Made by a program: the position numbers and the translations under genes. The notes below the pieces were generated by a model that had not been told where the DNA came from, made no database searches, and saw nothing but the letters and a program-made list of their open reading frames with translations. Below, piece by piece: positions 1-12,600 of a DNA stretch of 64,000 nt. Each line of letters opens with the position of its first letter. Position 1 is the stretch's first letter. This stretch comes from Coptis chinensis (lineage: Eukaryota; Streptophyta; Magnoliopsida; Ranunculales; Ranunculaceae): positions 60,227,501 to 60,291,500 of the forward strand of contig CM027378.1 of the NCBI GenBank assembly GCA_015680905.1, given 5' to 3'.

Positions 1-369
1 GAGTTTGAGGGAAAATCAAACATAATGACATGGTCCACATCCGAGTCCAGCCCTCGAGCAGCCAAGTCTGTGCAAACCAATGTGGGACATCCCCATCTTC
101 ACTCTTAAACTTCTTGAGGTTTTCGACTCTGCACATAAGAATCCAAATCAGAAACAATGCATAGGAGGTGAATTGGAAACTAGAAACACATCGCAAATTT
201 CATTAACATATATAAAGATTAAAGTAAAAGAAAAACAAATCAAAAGGAATTAACTCACCTTTGTTCAGCCGCCACCTCCCCGTGGATAATGATCTACAGC
301 GCGACTAGAATTCAAGGTGTTGCAGAACACCATTACACGATTTCCCTTTGACAGACTCGGCTCAAGGAC
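1..369 (-). pseudogene. DEAD-box RNA helicase (RH39-like) gene fragment, broken
   Basis: Two exon-like blocks are visible on the minus strand. Block 369-259 follows an AG acceptor and encodes a helicase C-domain start (LEPSLSKGN then [16 protein letters not shown]), which matches the chloroplast DEAD-box helicase RH39 type. It ends at a GTGAG donor. Block 128-1 begins after GCAG and encodes [12 protein letters not shown], then, in another frame, [20 protein letters not shown]. The first block lacks the residues normally between the DH and HGE motifs and changes frame there. The second has a one-base frame break after EDGD. No upstream helicase exons (Q motif, DEAD box) appear in 370-722 before the next gene begins. 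Fragment status is therefore inferred; the remainder would lie left of the window. Assembly error is an alternative for the single-base shifts. Confidence 0.7.
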
Positions 370-722
370 CTGTGATGGCATGATGGTGTTCTACCATCTA
401 AAGAAGAACAGGAAGGAGAAAGTTCTGCATTACTTTACCATCTAAAGACACATGCGAATCGAAGAGAAAATTCCCACTATAACTTTCTTATTCTCTGGAT
501 GCGCTTCCTCGTATGATTTCTTTTTTTTTCCCGCTAATAATCCGGAGTGATATACCTTTTTTACCCCCTTTAATGGACCTAAACAACCGGTTGTAAGTTG
601 TAAAATGAGTTGCCCAAAAACAGCTCGCGCACTGAAGAAGTCCTCATATATTATCTATCTGTTGCGTGCAAACACAAGATATTATCTATCTGAAAATCTA
701 GTGTACTCGTGCATGCTTTTTA
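370..722. other. Intergenic: probable 5' region of the LdpA-like gene
   Basis: No coding segment is recognised. The stretch is AT-rich with a short T-run near 520-530. It separates the minus-strand helicase fragment from the plus-strand LdpA-like start, so any promoter of that gene should be here. I see no clear TATA box. Confidence 0.4.
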
Positions 723-3700
723 ATGGCTTTAAGCCTCTTCCCCTGCAATGCTTCTCTGCTTCATCCTCAAAACCACCATCACCATCAACAAGGTCATATT
801 CTACTTCTTCTTTCCCAAGTACAAATACTCATTTTATCTTTTCTTTCTCTCTGAACTTGTGTAACTAACTCTCCAGGAGTGAAAGCAAGAAGTAGAAGTC
901 TTGAAGCAGTAAAGAATCTACTAACTTCAGTTGGAATCACTTCAATAACTACTTCTCCACACCTGTCACTCCATAATGGAAACTGGGTCAAGCTTATTTG
1001 TGGTGCAAGTTTTGAGGTTAGTTCCCTCTCAATTCTCAAACCCCAAGTTTTTATATAATATATATATCTCCTGATTATTCACTTTCTTTGTCTTTTTTGC
1101 AGGATGTTGTGGATGTTAGAAACCTCTCACTTGTTTACACTCTAGCTGGAGGTAAAATATAGAAAAACCCCAAGCCTTAAATCCTTGTAGAAATAATTTG
1201 TACTAGTGGTTGATGATTTTTGGAATTGGTTGTTTTGTAGTGGACTGTATTGACTGTGCGGCTGAGGCATCGGTAGTGAGTGCCGTAAATGAAGGAATAG
1301 GAATGGCTAGAGGGATTGTTTCTATCCGTAGACCGTGGGTTATGATTAGCGTTAACGACGATGAAGATCTCCATTTTAGGAAAGCTGGTATGACTGAACA
1401 CCCCTATCAATTATCAATTAGGGTAGAATTACTGAAAATTGTCTATATGTTGAAACTGATATGCTAATTTGGTAAAGGTTGTTAAATTTTTGTAATGGCA
1501 TGTGTTGTATATGAGTGTAAATTGTGACTCTTTAATATCTAATATTTATAGTGGTTTGTCTGTCTGGGATTATATTTAAGTTTTGTTCTCAATACCAACT
1601 GGGCATTTGGTCTAGTGGTATGATTCTTGCTTTGGGTGCAAGAGGTCCCGAGTTCGATTCTCGGAATGCCCCCACCTTGATCAATTATAACCACCGCTCT
1701 TTTTCTTAATCAATCTGCTCAGTTCTGTCAACAAGCTTCATAGAGGAGATATAGGACCCTATTCCTGTGATGATCCATTTGGAAGATCCACAAACTATGA
1801 CTGAGCGTAAGCTCAGTGATGTCTTCTGATTTTAGGGGTGAGAATAACATGCCTAACGTGTGAATTTGTCATGATCTACCGGACTTACTCCCACAAGTGG
1901 TTCTTAACTTCTTATGCAATTAGTTGTGAGAGTTTTATCAATGGGCATGAAAAATATGAGACCTCATCATATGACCATAGACATCCAATTTTTTAACGTC
2001 ATAATGAGTACCTTAATAGCTGTACAGAGAAGGGTCATGAATAATAGTTTTGTTACTTTCCATTCGATTTATGTGAATAGAACAAGTGGATGTCATACAT
2101 CTTGCCTATACAAGTTTTCTGGTTATGGCCAAATAGACAATGAAAAGAAAGTGATAAATTTGCACGATTTAGGATATAATGGCAGTTATAATTGCTATGA
2201 ATTAATATATAATTTCAGCGTCGACTTGCATGGATATTATGTCTGTAATCTATTTCCATGGACGATTTAGTGGTTTCTTTTTCTTTCTTTTTTGTTACAC
2301 TAATAATCGACCTGTACCACACTATTGACAACCGTTAAGTGGTGACATTGATTAATCAGTATCCATTGTATATGAATTGGGCATTTGGTCTAGTGGTATG
2401 ATTCTTGCTTTGGGTGCAAGAGGTCCCGAGTTCGATTCTCGGAATGCCCCTTTCTAGTTCTTTGTGTCCTTCCTTTTTCCTTGAGAACAATAAAGGTTCT
2501 TTGTGAATGCAAGTTCTTTTCTGTTTCTAGTGTTTATCTGTTGCTTGACACTAAGTTTTATCGATTCTATATGACAGAATTCGATCCAGAGGATTGTCCA
2601 CTAGATTGTGCAAGACCTTGTGAGAGGGTTTGTCCTGCTAATGCAATCTCACTGAGTTCCCGTGATAGTGGTGCACAAAAAACATTTGAGGTACTTCCTA
2701 TATGGAAATAGGTGCTACATGACTGCAGTTTCCTCATTTCTAGTGGATCTAATTTTGACATGTAGGGTGGGGTAATTGTTGAGCGCTGTTATGGTTGTGG
2801 CCGTTGTTTCCCTGTTTGCCCCTACGACAAAATTAGTGAGTTGCATTTTTTCTTCTCTTATCTTCAGTTTTCGTACACAATAGTCGGTATTTAATCAGTC
2901 GTGTCTGCGGGATCAATTGCTCTTCCATTAAGTGTTAGTTGATTTTCCGCAACTCCTTATCCACTATTGCTCCATTGAATTTATGTCATCTCTTTTATTA
3001 CAATGACATCATGCATCTTGGTCTCATATTGGTTAAAATATATAGGAGAAGTTACATATGTTAGAGATGCCACTGCTACATCCGAGCTTCTTAAGAGAAA
3101 TGATGTGGATGCTGTAGAAATACATACAAGTGGAAGGTAGTGTACAAAGCTCCTAGAATTATGATGTATAAGTTAAGCTAACTTTTGCCTTGAATACTAT
3201 CTTTGTTCAATCAATGCTAATTATCTTAGCTGCTTTAAGTTGCTTTTGTTTATCTATTTGTAGACAAAGTCATATGTTTCGAGAACTATGGAACCGATTA
3301 GAGGACTCAATTGGGCATGTGAACCTAGTAGCAGTAAGTGATTTGGTTATGGTAAAGCTAAAAACACTACTTGGTAGATGCTTAACAATGTTCTTCCAAT
3401 TCCTTCCAGGTTAGCTTACCAGATTTAGGGGATTCAACTGTATCTTCAATGAATATGATGTACTCAATTATGGAGCCTCATCTACATTGCTACAATTTAT
3501 GGCAGGTGGATCCATCAGATCTTGACTAGAAAATTCAGAGGCGCCTTTGAGACATTGTTCATGATTAGATCCACTTAACTATTTCTAATGTTATATGCAT
3601 GTGACATAACATATCAATCAAAGTTGGATGGTCGTCCAATGAGTGGAGACATAGGCCGAGGTGCAACAAGAGAAGCAATCAAATTTGCAACTCGTTTGGC

Positions 3701-4422
3701 TGCATTAAAAGACAGACCTTCTGGTATATGTTTTTATCAAGTTATAGTGTTAGCAGGACGATTTTTAATCACTGGATTACCACTAACTTCTCCAAGTATG
3801 TACATGTAAAGGCTTTCTTCAACTGGCTGGTGGAACCAATTTCCAGACAATTGATGGCTTGGAAAAAGAGGGACTCTTTCAAAAGACTTTCTTGCTTGGT
3901 ATGAGGATAACACATGTTCGTTTGGACTCTTTTCATTTCTTGAAGTAGATCATATTCTTTCATCTTACCTTCTGAGGGTTAACATTAGGGAGCCTTTTAG
4001 CTGGCGACTGTATTTAACTAGTTGTATTTTTCGACAGAGAACTGCTGGAGTGAGGTTTCTGAAGCCAAATCATATGGTTCTCCACCAGCTTTAATTGGTG
4101 GAGTGGCTTATGGCGGCTATGCACGCAAGGTTCTCCCTCCTACCAAAAGCTAAATTTGAACTTCCTTTCCTCATAAAATTTCAAAATGTGTTTAAAATAG
4201 CTAGTACTTGAAGTAATAATATCTGCACAAGTTTATTTGACAATCCTTAGTGGTCAAACCTTGTTGCAGATCGTTGGAAGAGTTCTACATAAGATGCAGT
4301 CGCAACTCGATGTAATTCATGTTGAGGAGCATCCTGAATACCTTTTGGAAGCACTCAGAGAAGCAATTGCCTTGGTGGGAACCGTGAAGTGCTACAATAA
4401 GCTCTCCTATCAATTGTCATAG
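723..4422 (+). CDS. LdpA-like 4Fe-4S protein, probably plastid (13 exons)
   Basis: Exons: 723-792, 877-1016, 1103-1151, 1241-1387, 2578-2690, 2766-2835, 3046-3136, 3264-3333, 3410-3505, 3624-3723, 3812-3898, 4038-4129, 4270-4422. They total 1278 nt (425 residues plus stop) with GT-AG borders. The chosen ATG starts [14 protein letters not shown], a transit-like N-terminus in a good context. Exon 5 has a cysteine cluster of CX3CX3CX3CP form ([14 protein letters not shown]); exon 6 has a classical CX2CX2CX3CP cluster ([12 protein letters not shown]). Downstream blocks ([33 protein letters not shown]) match the family of cyanobacterial LdpA, an iron-sulfur protein tied to light and redox input to the circadian clock. 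The plant protein's role is not established here. The acceptors at 3624 (AATCAAAG) and 4038 lack a good pyrimidine tract and are the least certain borders. Intron 4 (1388-2577) contains two tRNA genes. Confidence 0.88.
1601..1672 (+). tRNA. tRNA-Pro (anticodon UGG), copy 1
   Basis: A 72-nt cloverleaf including the discriminator base. Acceptor arms GGGCATT and AATGCCC pair perfectly. The anticodon arm CTTGC/GCAAG holds the loop TTTGGGT, with TGG at the anticodon position. The T arm contains GTTCGATTC (box B), and TGGTCTAGTGG is a good box A. A T-rich stretch (CTTTTTC) follows about 25 nt downstream as a possible Pol III stop. The gene lies in intron 4 of the LdpA-like gene, on the same strand. 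Confidence 0.95.
2379..2450 (+). tRNA. tRNA-Pro (anticodon UGG), copy 2
   Basis: Base-for-base identical to the copy at 1601-1672, with the same acceptor pairing, TGG anticodon and internal Pol III boxes. The flanks of the two copies differ, so the duplication is old or only the tRNA itself has stayed conserved. A TTTTT run lies about 20 nt downstream. It sits in the same intron and strand as copy 1. Confidence 0.95.
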
Positions 4423-5151
4423 CACGTGACCACATTGGAAAACCTTGGGTCGGGACCAACAGATTCAACTGCACATCTCCGCTTCAGTCTCTATGTCATA
4501 ACCTGGTGGAAGTTATTTTTCATTCTTCCTAACACGTCTTAAGCCTTTGACATTTGTGAATGAGAGGCCTTGCTCGGAAAGCAGTACTAAAGGAGAGTCC
4601 ACTTTAACAGACTTTCTCTAGTGGTATCTGTTCAGAGTTCAGAGAGGAGATTGACCCAAGGAGGCAGTCCAAGGTCGAATGACAAATGGTATCAGAAGTG
4701 TTTGGTATATTAAACTTCATGTCCTGATCAAAAAGCTTATCCATACCAAGATGCTCGGATCAACTTGTAGACGACTTTGGTCATTTATAAAGACAAGATA
4801 AATTGTGAATGTAAGGGCTTCATGCTCCCATGTGGGGGTGTGCTTATGCAGTGCTGCCACAATTAAAAATTAACAGCATGTAAGCATCACACTGGTAGCA
4901 ATATACAAATGAGTACATTGTTTAAGATGTTTTATTATCAGTGTCCAAAAAAAAATTCTTTTAGTCGTTTGAGATGTTTTTTCTCTCTGCAATCTATGTT
5001 ATCTGATCTAAAATTAATAGTTGTATAAAGCCAATCTATGTTATCTGATCTAAAATTAATAGTTGTATAAAGCTTTTTATGGTCATGGCCTCATGGCTTG
5101 AGGCTTCAACATGTGGGCGCCAGGAGAATAATCAGAATATGGCTAAATGTA
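4423..5151 (+). other. 3' flank of LdpA-like gene
   Basis: No further coding segment is recognised. The first few hundred bases probably include the 3' UTR. A 42-bp tandem duplication occurs at 4990-5073. The remainder is AT-rich intergenic sequence. Confidence 0.4.
4990..5073. repeat. 42-bp tandem duplication (2 copies)
   Basis: The unit starting CAATCTATGTTATCTGATCT occurs at 4990 and again at 5032. The two copies read as identical, suggesting a recent duplication. Confidence 0.9.
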
Positions 5152-5613
5152 TTAGAGCATCTCTAGGTGGTGGTAACATACTCTTTATATTTGAAGAATT
5201 TTTTTGAAGAAGCTAGTTGTAACTTTCGACCAATTCTAGGTGGTCGCAAATATCATTCGCAAATTTAGAATAGGACTACTTTGTGCGATATTGATACTGT
5301 CGCCCCCAAGTTGAAAAAAAAACTCACGCAACATTCCCACTGTCGCACCAAATTTAAAAAGTAAAAAAAATAAAATTCGCGCGACAGTACTACTGGCGCG
5401 TCGTGCTTTGGTCAAAGTCAAAAAAAAAAAATTGGGACGACATTTGCAATGGCGCGCGACATTACTAATGTTGTTCCGCATCCGCATCCAAATTGCCAAA
5501 TTTGCAAACAAAATGCGAACGAATGTTATACGACCAAATTTACTACCACCTAAAAATTTCAAAATATTCCTTTAAATTTAAAGAATTTGACATGTTTCCT
5601 AGAGATGCTTTTA
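5152..5613. mobile_element. MITE-like element with 12-bp TIR and TTA duplication
   Basis: Left end AGCATCTCTAGG (5156-5167) is the exact reverse complement of the right end CCTAGAGATGCT (5598-5609). One extra bordering base on each side does not match. TTA flanks both ends (5152-5154 and 5611-5613), the target duplication typical of PIF/Harbinger-type MITEs. The interior (about 430 bp) has no transposase; an antisense ORF there is low-complexity and not credible. Superfamily is inferred from the TTA duplication and the GAGCATCTC-type end. Confidence 0.7.
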
Positions 5614-6605
5614 GATTGGCATTTCGGAATAACACATAAACACTTAAGAATATAATAGTGACCAAGAGTCGCACCTTTTTTATCATTAATTTACTGTTTG
5701 AGAACTGTAGAGGGGAGCGCAATTTTTAAGATAGTAAAGATTTGGGAATAAGACATAAATATTTTAGAATATAATTTAGAATATAATAGGTTGTTACTGT
5801 TGAACTTTGGTTTGGCACTTTGACTGGTTTAGGATACCATTACCATATTATATACCAAACTATGCCATTTGGCACATTTTTGAAATCTAGGCCTAGGCGC
5901 GATCATCTTCCAATTAACAAACTCCGAACATCCGTTCTGTTAGATCCAACACCTAAAATCTTGAATACAGCTAGTAGAGCAACGAAAAAGAGATTGCAAA
6001 TTAGAGTAATAAACAAATTGGCTTAGATATTTCAAACCAAATGTCACTCTCAATACACCTCAAATTATAAATGAAACTTACACTTGAACCGAAATTTATC
6101 TTTATATTAGATAAGGAAAATGACATTTTTGGTAAACCGAGTAATTAATTTTTGTTCCATCACTTTGAAGCTAGCAACGGTTAACATGCACATTCGAGCC
6201 ACATCGTTATTAATAGACGAGCCCGGGACCACATCCAAATGAAAGAAACCAACCCATAAATTAGATCGGGCACCATCCGTCTGATCCAACCACCTCGCAG
6301 CCAGCAATGCCAAACCAACCCACCTTCTCGTCGTTGGGTTGTTGGTTGGTTGGTTTGTTTCTTGCTCTTCAATTCAATTCGATTCATATACATATAGCTA
6401 CTCCAAACTAACCCTTGCCACGTCAGATTTGTTTGTTTTCATTTACATTCCCCCTCTCTTGTTCTCACTCACTTTCTTTAGATCCATTTCGCTCCATTTA
6501 TTTCAGGTTCGGTTTATTATTTTATCTAAATCTTACTAATTCTATGATCTAATAATATATGCCTTAGATCCGATTTTATTGTACAGGTCTTTGGTTTGTG
6601 GCATC
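5614..6605 (+). promoter_or_regulatory. Upstream region and 5' UTR of ACLB
   Basis: No gene is recognised here. CCACGTCAG at 6418-6426 contains an ACGT core like plant bZIP sites. A probable 5'-UTR intron runs 6507-6586, from TTTCAG|GTTCGG to TTGTACAG, with the ATG 20 nt downstream. No convincing TATA box was picked out. The intron call rests on splice-site shape only. Confidence 0.4.
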
Positions 6606-9600
6606 ATGGCTACGGGCCAATTGTTCTCGCCGACTACACAAGCGTTGTTCTACAACTATAAACAGCTTCCTATCCAACGAATGCTTGATTTTGACTTCCT
6701 TTGTGGTATATTCATATATATATATATATATATATATTCTTTTGATTCTTAATTAAGTTGAAAGACTTAATTATTTTTTTTTTCAGGGAGAGAAACACCT
6801 TCCGTTGCTGGAATCATTAACCCAGGTGCCGAGGGATTTCAGAAGCTCTTTTTTGGTCAAGAGGAAATTGCCATACCAGTTCATTCCACGTATGCCTTTT
6901 TATCCTTTCTTGTTTTTTTTTTTTATTAGTTAGTAAAAGGCCACTGCTGGTATCATTCATATAATCAGGAGATTACATCAATACCCAAATTTGGTACTAT
7001 TTATATCGCTCCACATGGGGCATTTATCGGTGCATTATAATGTATAAGATCCTGGGGCCTCTCCACTCCTTTTCTAATTGTTTTGTGTCGGGTGCTCCAA
7101 ATTTAAGTGTGTTGCCCGACATAGAACTGTATATCTCAACAGATGAATGTTAGTGTGATTGTAATATTCACCTACTACAAGATTGGAGTTGAAGATCTAG
7201 TTTGAGTGTTTGCATGTGTGCTGAGAAGCGTTGAGGGGTGAGTATTTTGTTTCTTGGCTTTAATGTGTTTGTCATTTCCAGCATATGAATATTTGTGAAC
7301 CTGATTACTATTACTGATTAATGTGGCAGATCGATTTGTCATGTCCTATGAAATTCCGTTAGCAGATTGCTCGAGTTAGATGAGTTGATTTCAGTTTTTA
7401 CCTTTTCTCGATTGACCAATCAACATGATTGAATTGAGCAATTGATGAGATATTGTATAGAGCCCGTTCTGAACTTTAGACTATACAAATCGATTGTTTG
7501 GTTCGCAATTTTTGTTTTAGGGAGGGTAGTGAGGAGGATTGAAAGCGTAGTTTTTGAATGGGTGGTGATAAAACTGTTTGGGGGCGGGGGGTGTTGGTGG
7601 TAGCCGGTAGGGTACTGGTGCTGTTAACTTGGGTGGTCTTTGGGGTCTCTGTAATTCTTGTATTGTATTCTCTGTCTATGTTGTTTTTCTTTGATGGGGT
7701 GGGGTGGGGTGCTCTTCCCTGGTTGGACGATTGTATTAGGGGTTTTAGGTAGGTGTTATGGGGGTCTTGTTCTTGTTTAATTGACTACTGGGCTAACTAT
7801 TTAACTATTAATGTAATCGCTTTTGGTTATATTAATGAATTAACTCTTATGGATAAAAAAAAGGTGCACAACTTTTGTTTAATGCTTTAACATTTGTCTA
7901 TTTGTACTTAAATTGAGGGCTTGAAGCCCAATACTAATTGTGGAATATACTCATTGAAACCAAAGTAGCGATTGGTCAGAATGTTCCTTGTTTTTTTCAT
8001 AGATACTATTCATTTTCTGATCTTATCTCATTTTGGAATTTTTCTGCAGCATTGAAGCAGCTAGTGCTGCACATCCAACTGCTGATGTTTTTATCAATTT
8101 TGCATCGTACAGAAGGTCAGTGTTCAATCTAAATGCAGTATCTCGAACAAATTGATTGTCCATTATGTATTGAATATTAATTTTGTGTTGCATACATGCA
8201 GTGCTGCTGCTTCTTCCATGGCAGCTCTTAAACAGGCAACTATTAGAGTTGTAGCCATAATAGCTGAAGGTGTTCCAGAGTTGGATACCAAGCAGTTGAT
8301 CGCATTTGCAAAAGCAAACAATAAGGTGCACAAATTGACTTAAACCACTGAATAGGCCATGTGTGTGTCAGACTGTGTCTTGCTTAATATCTATATAGTT
8401 TTCAATTCCCAAATCTCAATTATTGTGACAAAAGTGGATGGCAAAATTTTTAAAACCTTTTCCGACCATTCAGATTATTCTCACTTCAGAACCTGGATCC
8501 CTTTTCGGCTGATGTTAGTATTCATAAAACTCGCAGGTTGTTATCGGCCCTGCTACAGTTGGTGGCATTCAAGCTGGAGCTTTTAAGATTGGTGATACTG
8601 CTGGAACAATTGATAATATAATTCAATGCAAGCTTTACAGGCCAGGATCTGTTGGTTTTGTTTCAAAATCTGTATGTATTGTTTCAGCCTTATTTTCCCT
8701 CGTCACTGCTTTTGTTCCCACATTAGATTGGCATCTACTTCCTATTCCCCGAAGCTATTGTGAATATCATAGGTTCTGCTCGTTAATGTTGTAAATCACA
8801 TGTTATCCCTCTAATGCGACTACATACTGGAAACACATGATTAGTTTTGTGAAACCATCGGCACGAAGAAATAGTGGTTTAGTAACTTCTGCTTACTGCT
8901 GAAGATGATCTATGCACCATGAATATTGTCCTCACTATAAAAACTTCCAATCCCATTTAGATTTACCAACCCTTTTTTATATTTTTAAACTCATGAAATG
9001 GTCTGTACCCAAAAGAACTTCGATCTGGTGGCCTGCATAATTGGTTGTGTTTCATTCTTGTCCTATATGGTAAAGGGTTTTTAGATTTCCAGGGAACTTT
9101 TCTCTGGATGGTTTTCTGGCTGTTGCCTTTGTTTTACAATGGAAGCTTTTCCTATTGTTTCACGAAATAGATCATTTGTCTTAAACTATTAGATCTAATT
9201 GTGTTTTACAAATTACAGGGTGGCATGTCTAATGAATTATATAACACAATTGCTCGTGTAACTGATGGAATTTATGAAGGTGCATACATTTGTTTAACTT
9301 TTTCTATTGATGTTCCTGGTGGCCGCTGAGGATTTTGATAGTTGTTAATCTAAATTTGAAAATTTCCACAGGCATAGCAATTGGAGGAGACGTGTTCCCA
9401 GGCTCAACCCTTTCTGATCATATCCTTCGGTTTAACAACATTCCTCAGGTGAGGGTCTATCTACAATATTTACAATATCTTGGATTATTTCTTTAACATG
9501 GTCTTTTCTTGCATATCTAGAGCTTTCTGTTTTACACGCACAAGCCCAAAAAGGGAAAAAGAGAACCTGTCTGGGCTGTTGCATTTTTCAGCTGGCCATG

Positions 9601-12600
9601 GACTAGATCAGACTTGAAATCCGATTTATTCTGATCCAAAAATAGCAGGACATTTATTTTATTTTTCAAATCTGATGGATTCTTCTTAACACCTTTCTCT
9701 GATAAGTAAGCTCTGATACCATGTGTATCTGAAATATAGACACATATAGTGGTTAGTAAATAGCAGGAATATGGAATGTGGATTTAGAGCATATCTAATC
9801 ATTTCCTCTCCCACTTGCATGTTATTTTCCACTTGGGAAGATGTCAAATTGTAAACATCATTAGCAAAATATATACTTATGGATTTTGCAAAAATCTCTA
9901 TCAAAATTTTCCAATTTCTACTCCACATCTCCACTTTGATTTCTGACATTTGTTAAAGAATTTGTTTCTGCTATCCAATGTTTAAAAAAAAATATGTTAT
10001 CAAGTTAACCTAAATAACCTTTGTACTACCCATATACCAAGTTATCATTCTATGCTTATGCTTGAATATATTTTTCAGTAAGATTTTCAGAAAGGGTTTT
10101 ATTTATTTATTAATTTATTGTTATTATTGTAATTATTATTCAAGTCTGATATTCAAATCCGACTATATGAATTTTGGATGCTATCAGATTGGTTCTGGAT
10201 TCAAGACGATATGTCCCAAAAGTTGTAACATTTTAAAGTTGTGAAAACTTTATTTTACAATATTCCTTCATAAATATGTCTTATCTACATATACGGCCAC
10301 TAAACTTAGAATGCAGTCTTATCATGTAGTCAAAAGTTAAGGCACATGTAGTCAAAAGTTAAAAGTTTGTTGTCTTGCGAATATCAAGTGACTCTGAACC
10401 AGTATTTCTCCCTCGTTGTATAGATAGCAGTATCCCCTTCCCACCGCAACTTATGTGTTAGGACTTCCAGTTAGGAAGCAGTCAACCCTTGATATAATTA
10501 GACATTTGTTGATACTACTGTACTTACTGATCAGGGATAACACTTTGCACGCCTTTCAGCAGTGTATGTTTGTGCAAAGTTGCAAGCATCTGTGAACTTG
10601 CTCTTGATAATGTTTATCAGCTCAAACACATAAAGATACAATAGGTTTTAATGATAGTTTCCCTGAAAACAATAGGTTTTGAATGGTTGGTTACTGTAGT
10701 GATGTGCCGTTTTCTTTTCTAAATACTACTGTTTGTGTATGCTTTGCAAAAGCTGGACATTTTATGTGGTCTGACTATGCGATGCTCAATTCTCTTTCCC
10801 TGGGATACTTTCCTGTTCGGGGTATTTTATACTAATTCATTCGTAATCTCAATCAGGTCAAAATGATGGTTGTGCTTGGTGAACTTGGTGGAAGAGATGA
10901 ATATTCCCTAGTAGAAGCCCTAAAAGAAGGGAAGGTTAATAAACCGGTGGTCGCTTGGGTTAGTGGAACTTGTGCACGACTCTTCAAGTCAGAAGTGCAA
11001 TTTGGTCATGCTGTAAGTTTGGACCTGAATCTTTTGCTGTTCTAAAATATTATGTGCATTCACCATTCAATTGTTTTGCAACGATATTCTACTCAGGGTG
11101 CCAAAAGTGGTGGTGAGATGGAATCTGCACAGGCAAAGAATCAAGCACTAAGGGAAGCAGGAGCTATTGTTCCCACTTCATTTGAAGCACTAGAGGCTTC
11201 TATCAAAGAGACATTTGAGAAACTTGTATGTACTCAACACTGTGTCCTATTTGTGTGTGCATGAATAATTAAATGTTTTGCTTTTACATGCGTGAGTAAG
11301 GTATCAGTAGCTGATTTTTGTAATTCTTAGGCTGAAGAGGGTAAAATTTCACCAGTAAAAGAAATTAAGCCTCCTATGATCCCGGAGGATCTTAACACGG
11401 CAATTAAAAGTGGCAAAGTTCGGGCGCCAACTCACATTATCTCCACTATCTCTGATGACAGAGGTTTGGACTGTAAAGCTTACTTTGTTAAAAAAAGATG
11501 TCATGAATTCAAGTTCATTGATATCACTTTCTCCCAATCTTCAGGTGAGGAGCCGTGTTATGCTGGTGTTCCGATGTCCTCCATTGTTGAACAAGGTTAT
11601 GGTGTGGGTGATGTTATCTCTCTCTTGTGGTTCAAACGCAGTCTTCCTCGTTACTGCACGCAGTTTATTGAGGTGGGTCACTGAAAATTGACGTTGTTGT
11701 TGACTTGTGAGGCACCTCTTAGAATGTTAAACCTGCTTTTTTCTTGGAATCATCTCCAATTTAACTTTGTCGTAAACTTGTAATTTATAATGCTTGTAAT
11801 TTTCTCCACTTCAGTACTTTTGTTAAATTCGATGTTTGTAGTCTTTTTTCTCACTTGGGTGAATGGCTTTACAGATTTGCATAATGTTATGTGCCGACCA
11901 TGGTCCGTGTGTCTCTGGTGCTCACAACACAATAGTTACAGCAAGAGCTGGAAAGGATCTAGTTTCAAGCCTTGTCTCGGGTACATTGTGGCAACTTAAT
12001 GGCCTCTGGTGTCGTCGTGTCAATGAATGATGCCGTGGTCCAGAATATATCCTAATTTGAACATTAGTCCTTTTTTGTTGTTGTATGAGAATCTTATTAT
12101 AGATCTTGTAGGAGGGTTTTAATCTGAACAAGTTTTCTACAACAGGGTTACTGACAATTGGTCCTCGATTTGGTGGTGCCATTGACGATGCTGCTAGATA
12201 CTTCAAGGATGCTTGTGACAAGGTAAGCCATAGATTAGTTGCTGGTATCAGAAGACTTGCTAATTGGTTTACCATGATAACAACATTGATGCACGCTTTC
12301 ATGCTTTTGTTCTCAGGGTCTTACTGCTTATGAGTTTGTTGAATCTATGAAAAAGAAAGGCATACGTGTACCAGGAATTGGACACAGGTAAAGAACATCT
12401 CTGATAATATCTGCTTCCTTAACCTACTATACTACCCCGCTTGCAAATACTCTTTCAATTATGAGGTTGTTTGCATTTATTTGAACTAGGTGATATTGTT
12501 AGTTTAATGCTTCATCCATAACTTTAATGCTTATTTGGAGATTGCCATTTGTTTTCGTTGGAAAAGGATCAAGAGAGGTGACAACAGAGATAAAAGAGTA

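Noticed and set aside
1914..2270. 118-codon ORF between the two tRNA genes
   Set aside because: Lies in intron 4 of the LdpA-like gene; the exons on each side join in frame without it and the translation shows no domain.
5236..5562. 108-codon minus-strand ORF
   Set aside because: Lies within the MITE and is driven by A/T runs; no transposase motif.
7558..7752. Hydrophobic 64-codon ORF
   Set aside because: G/T-rich sequence in ACLB intron 2; not conserved in the ACLB product and no independent gene signals.
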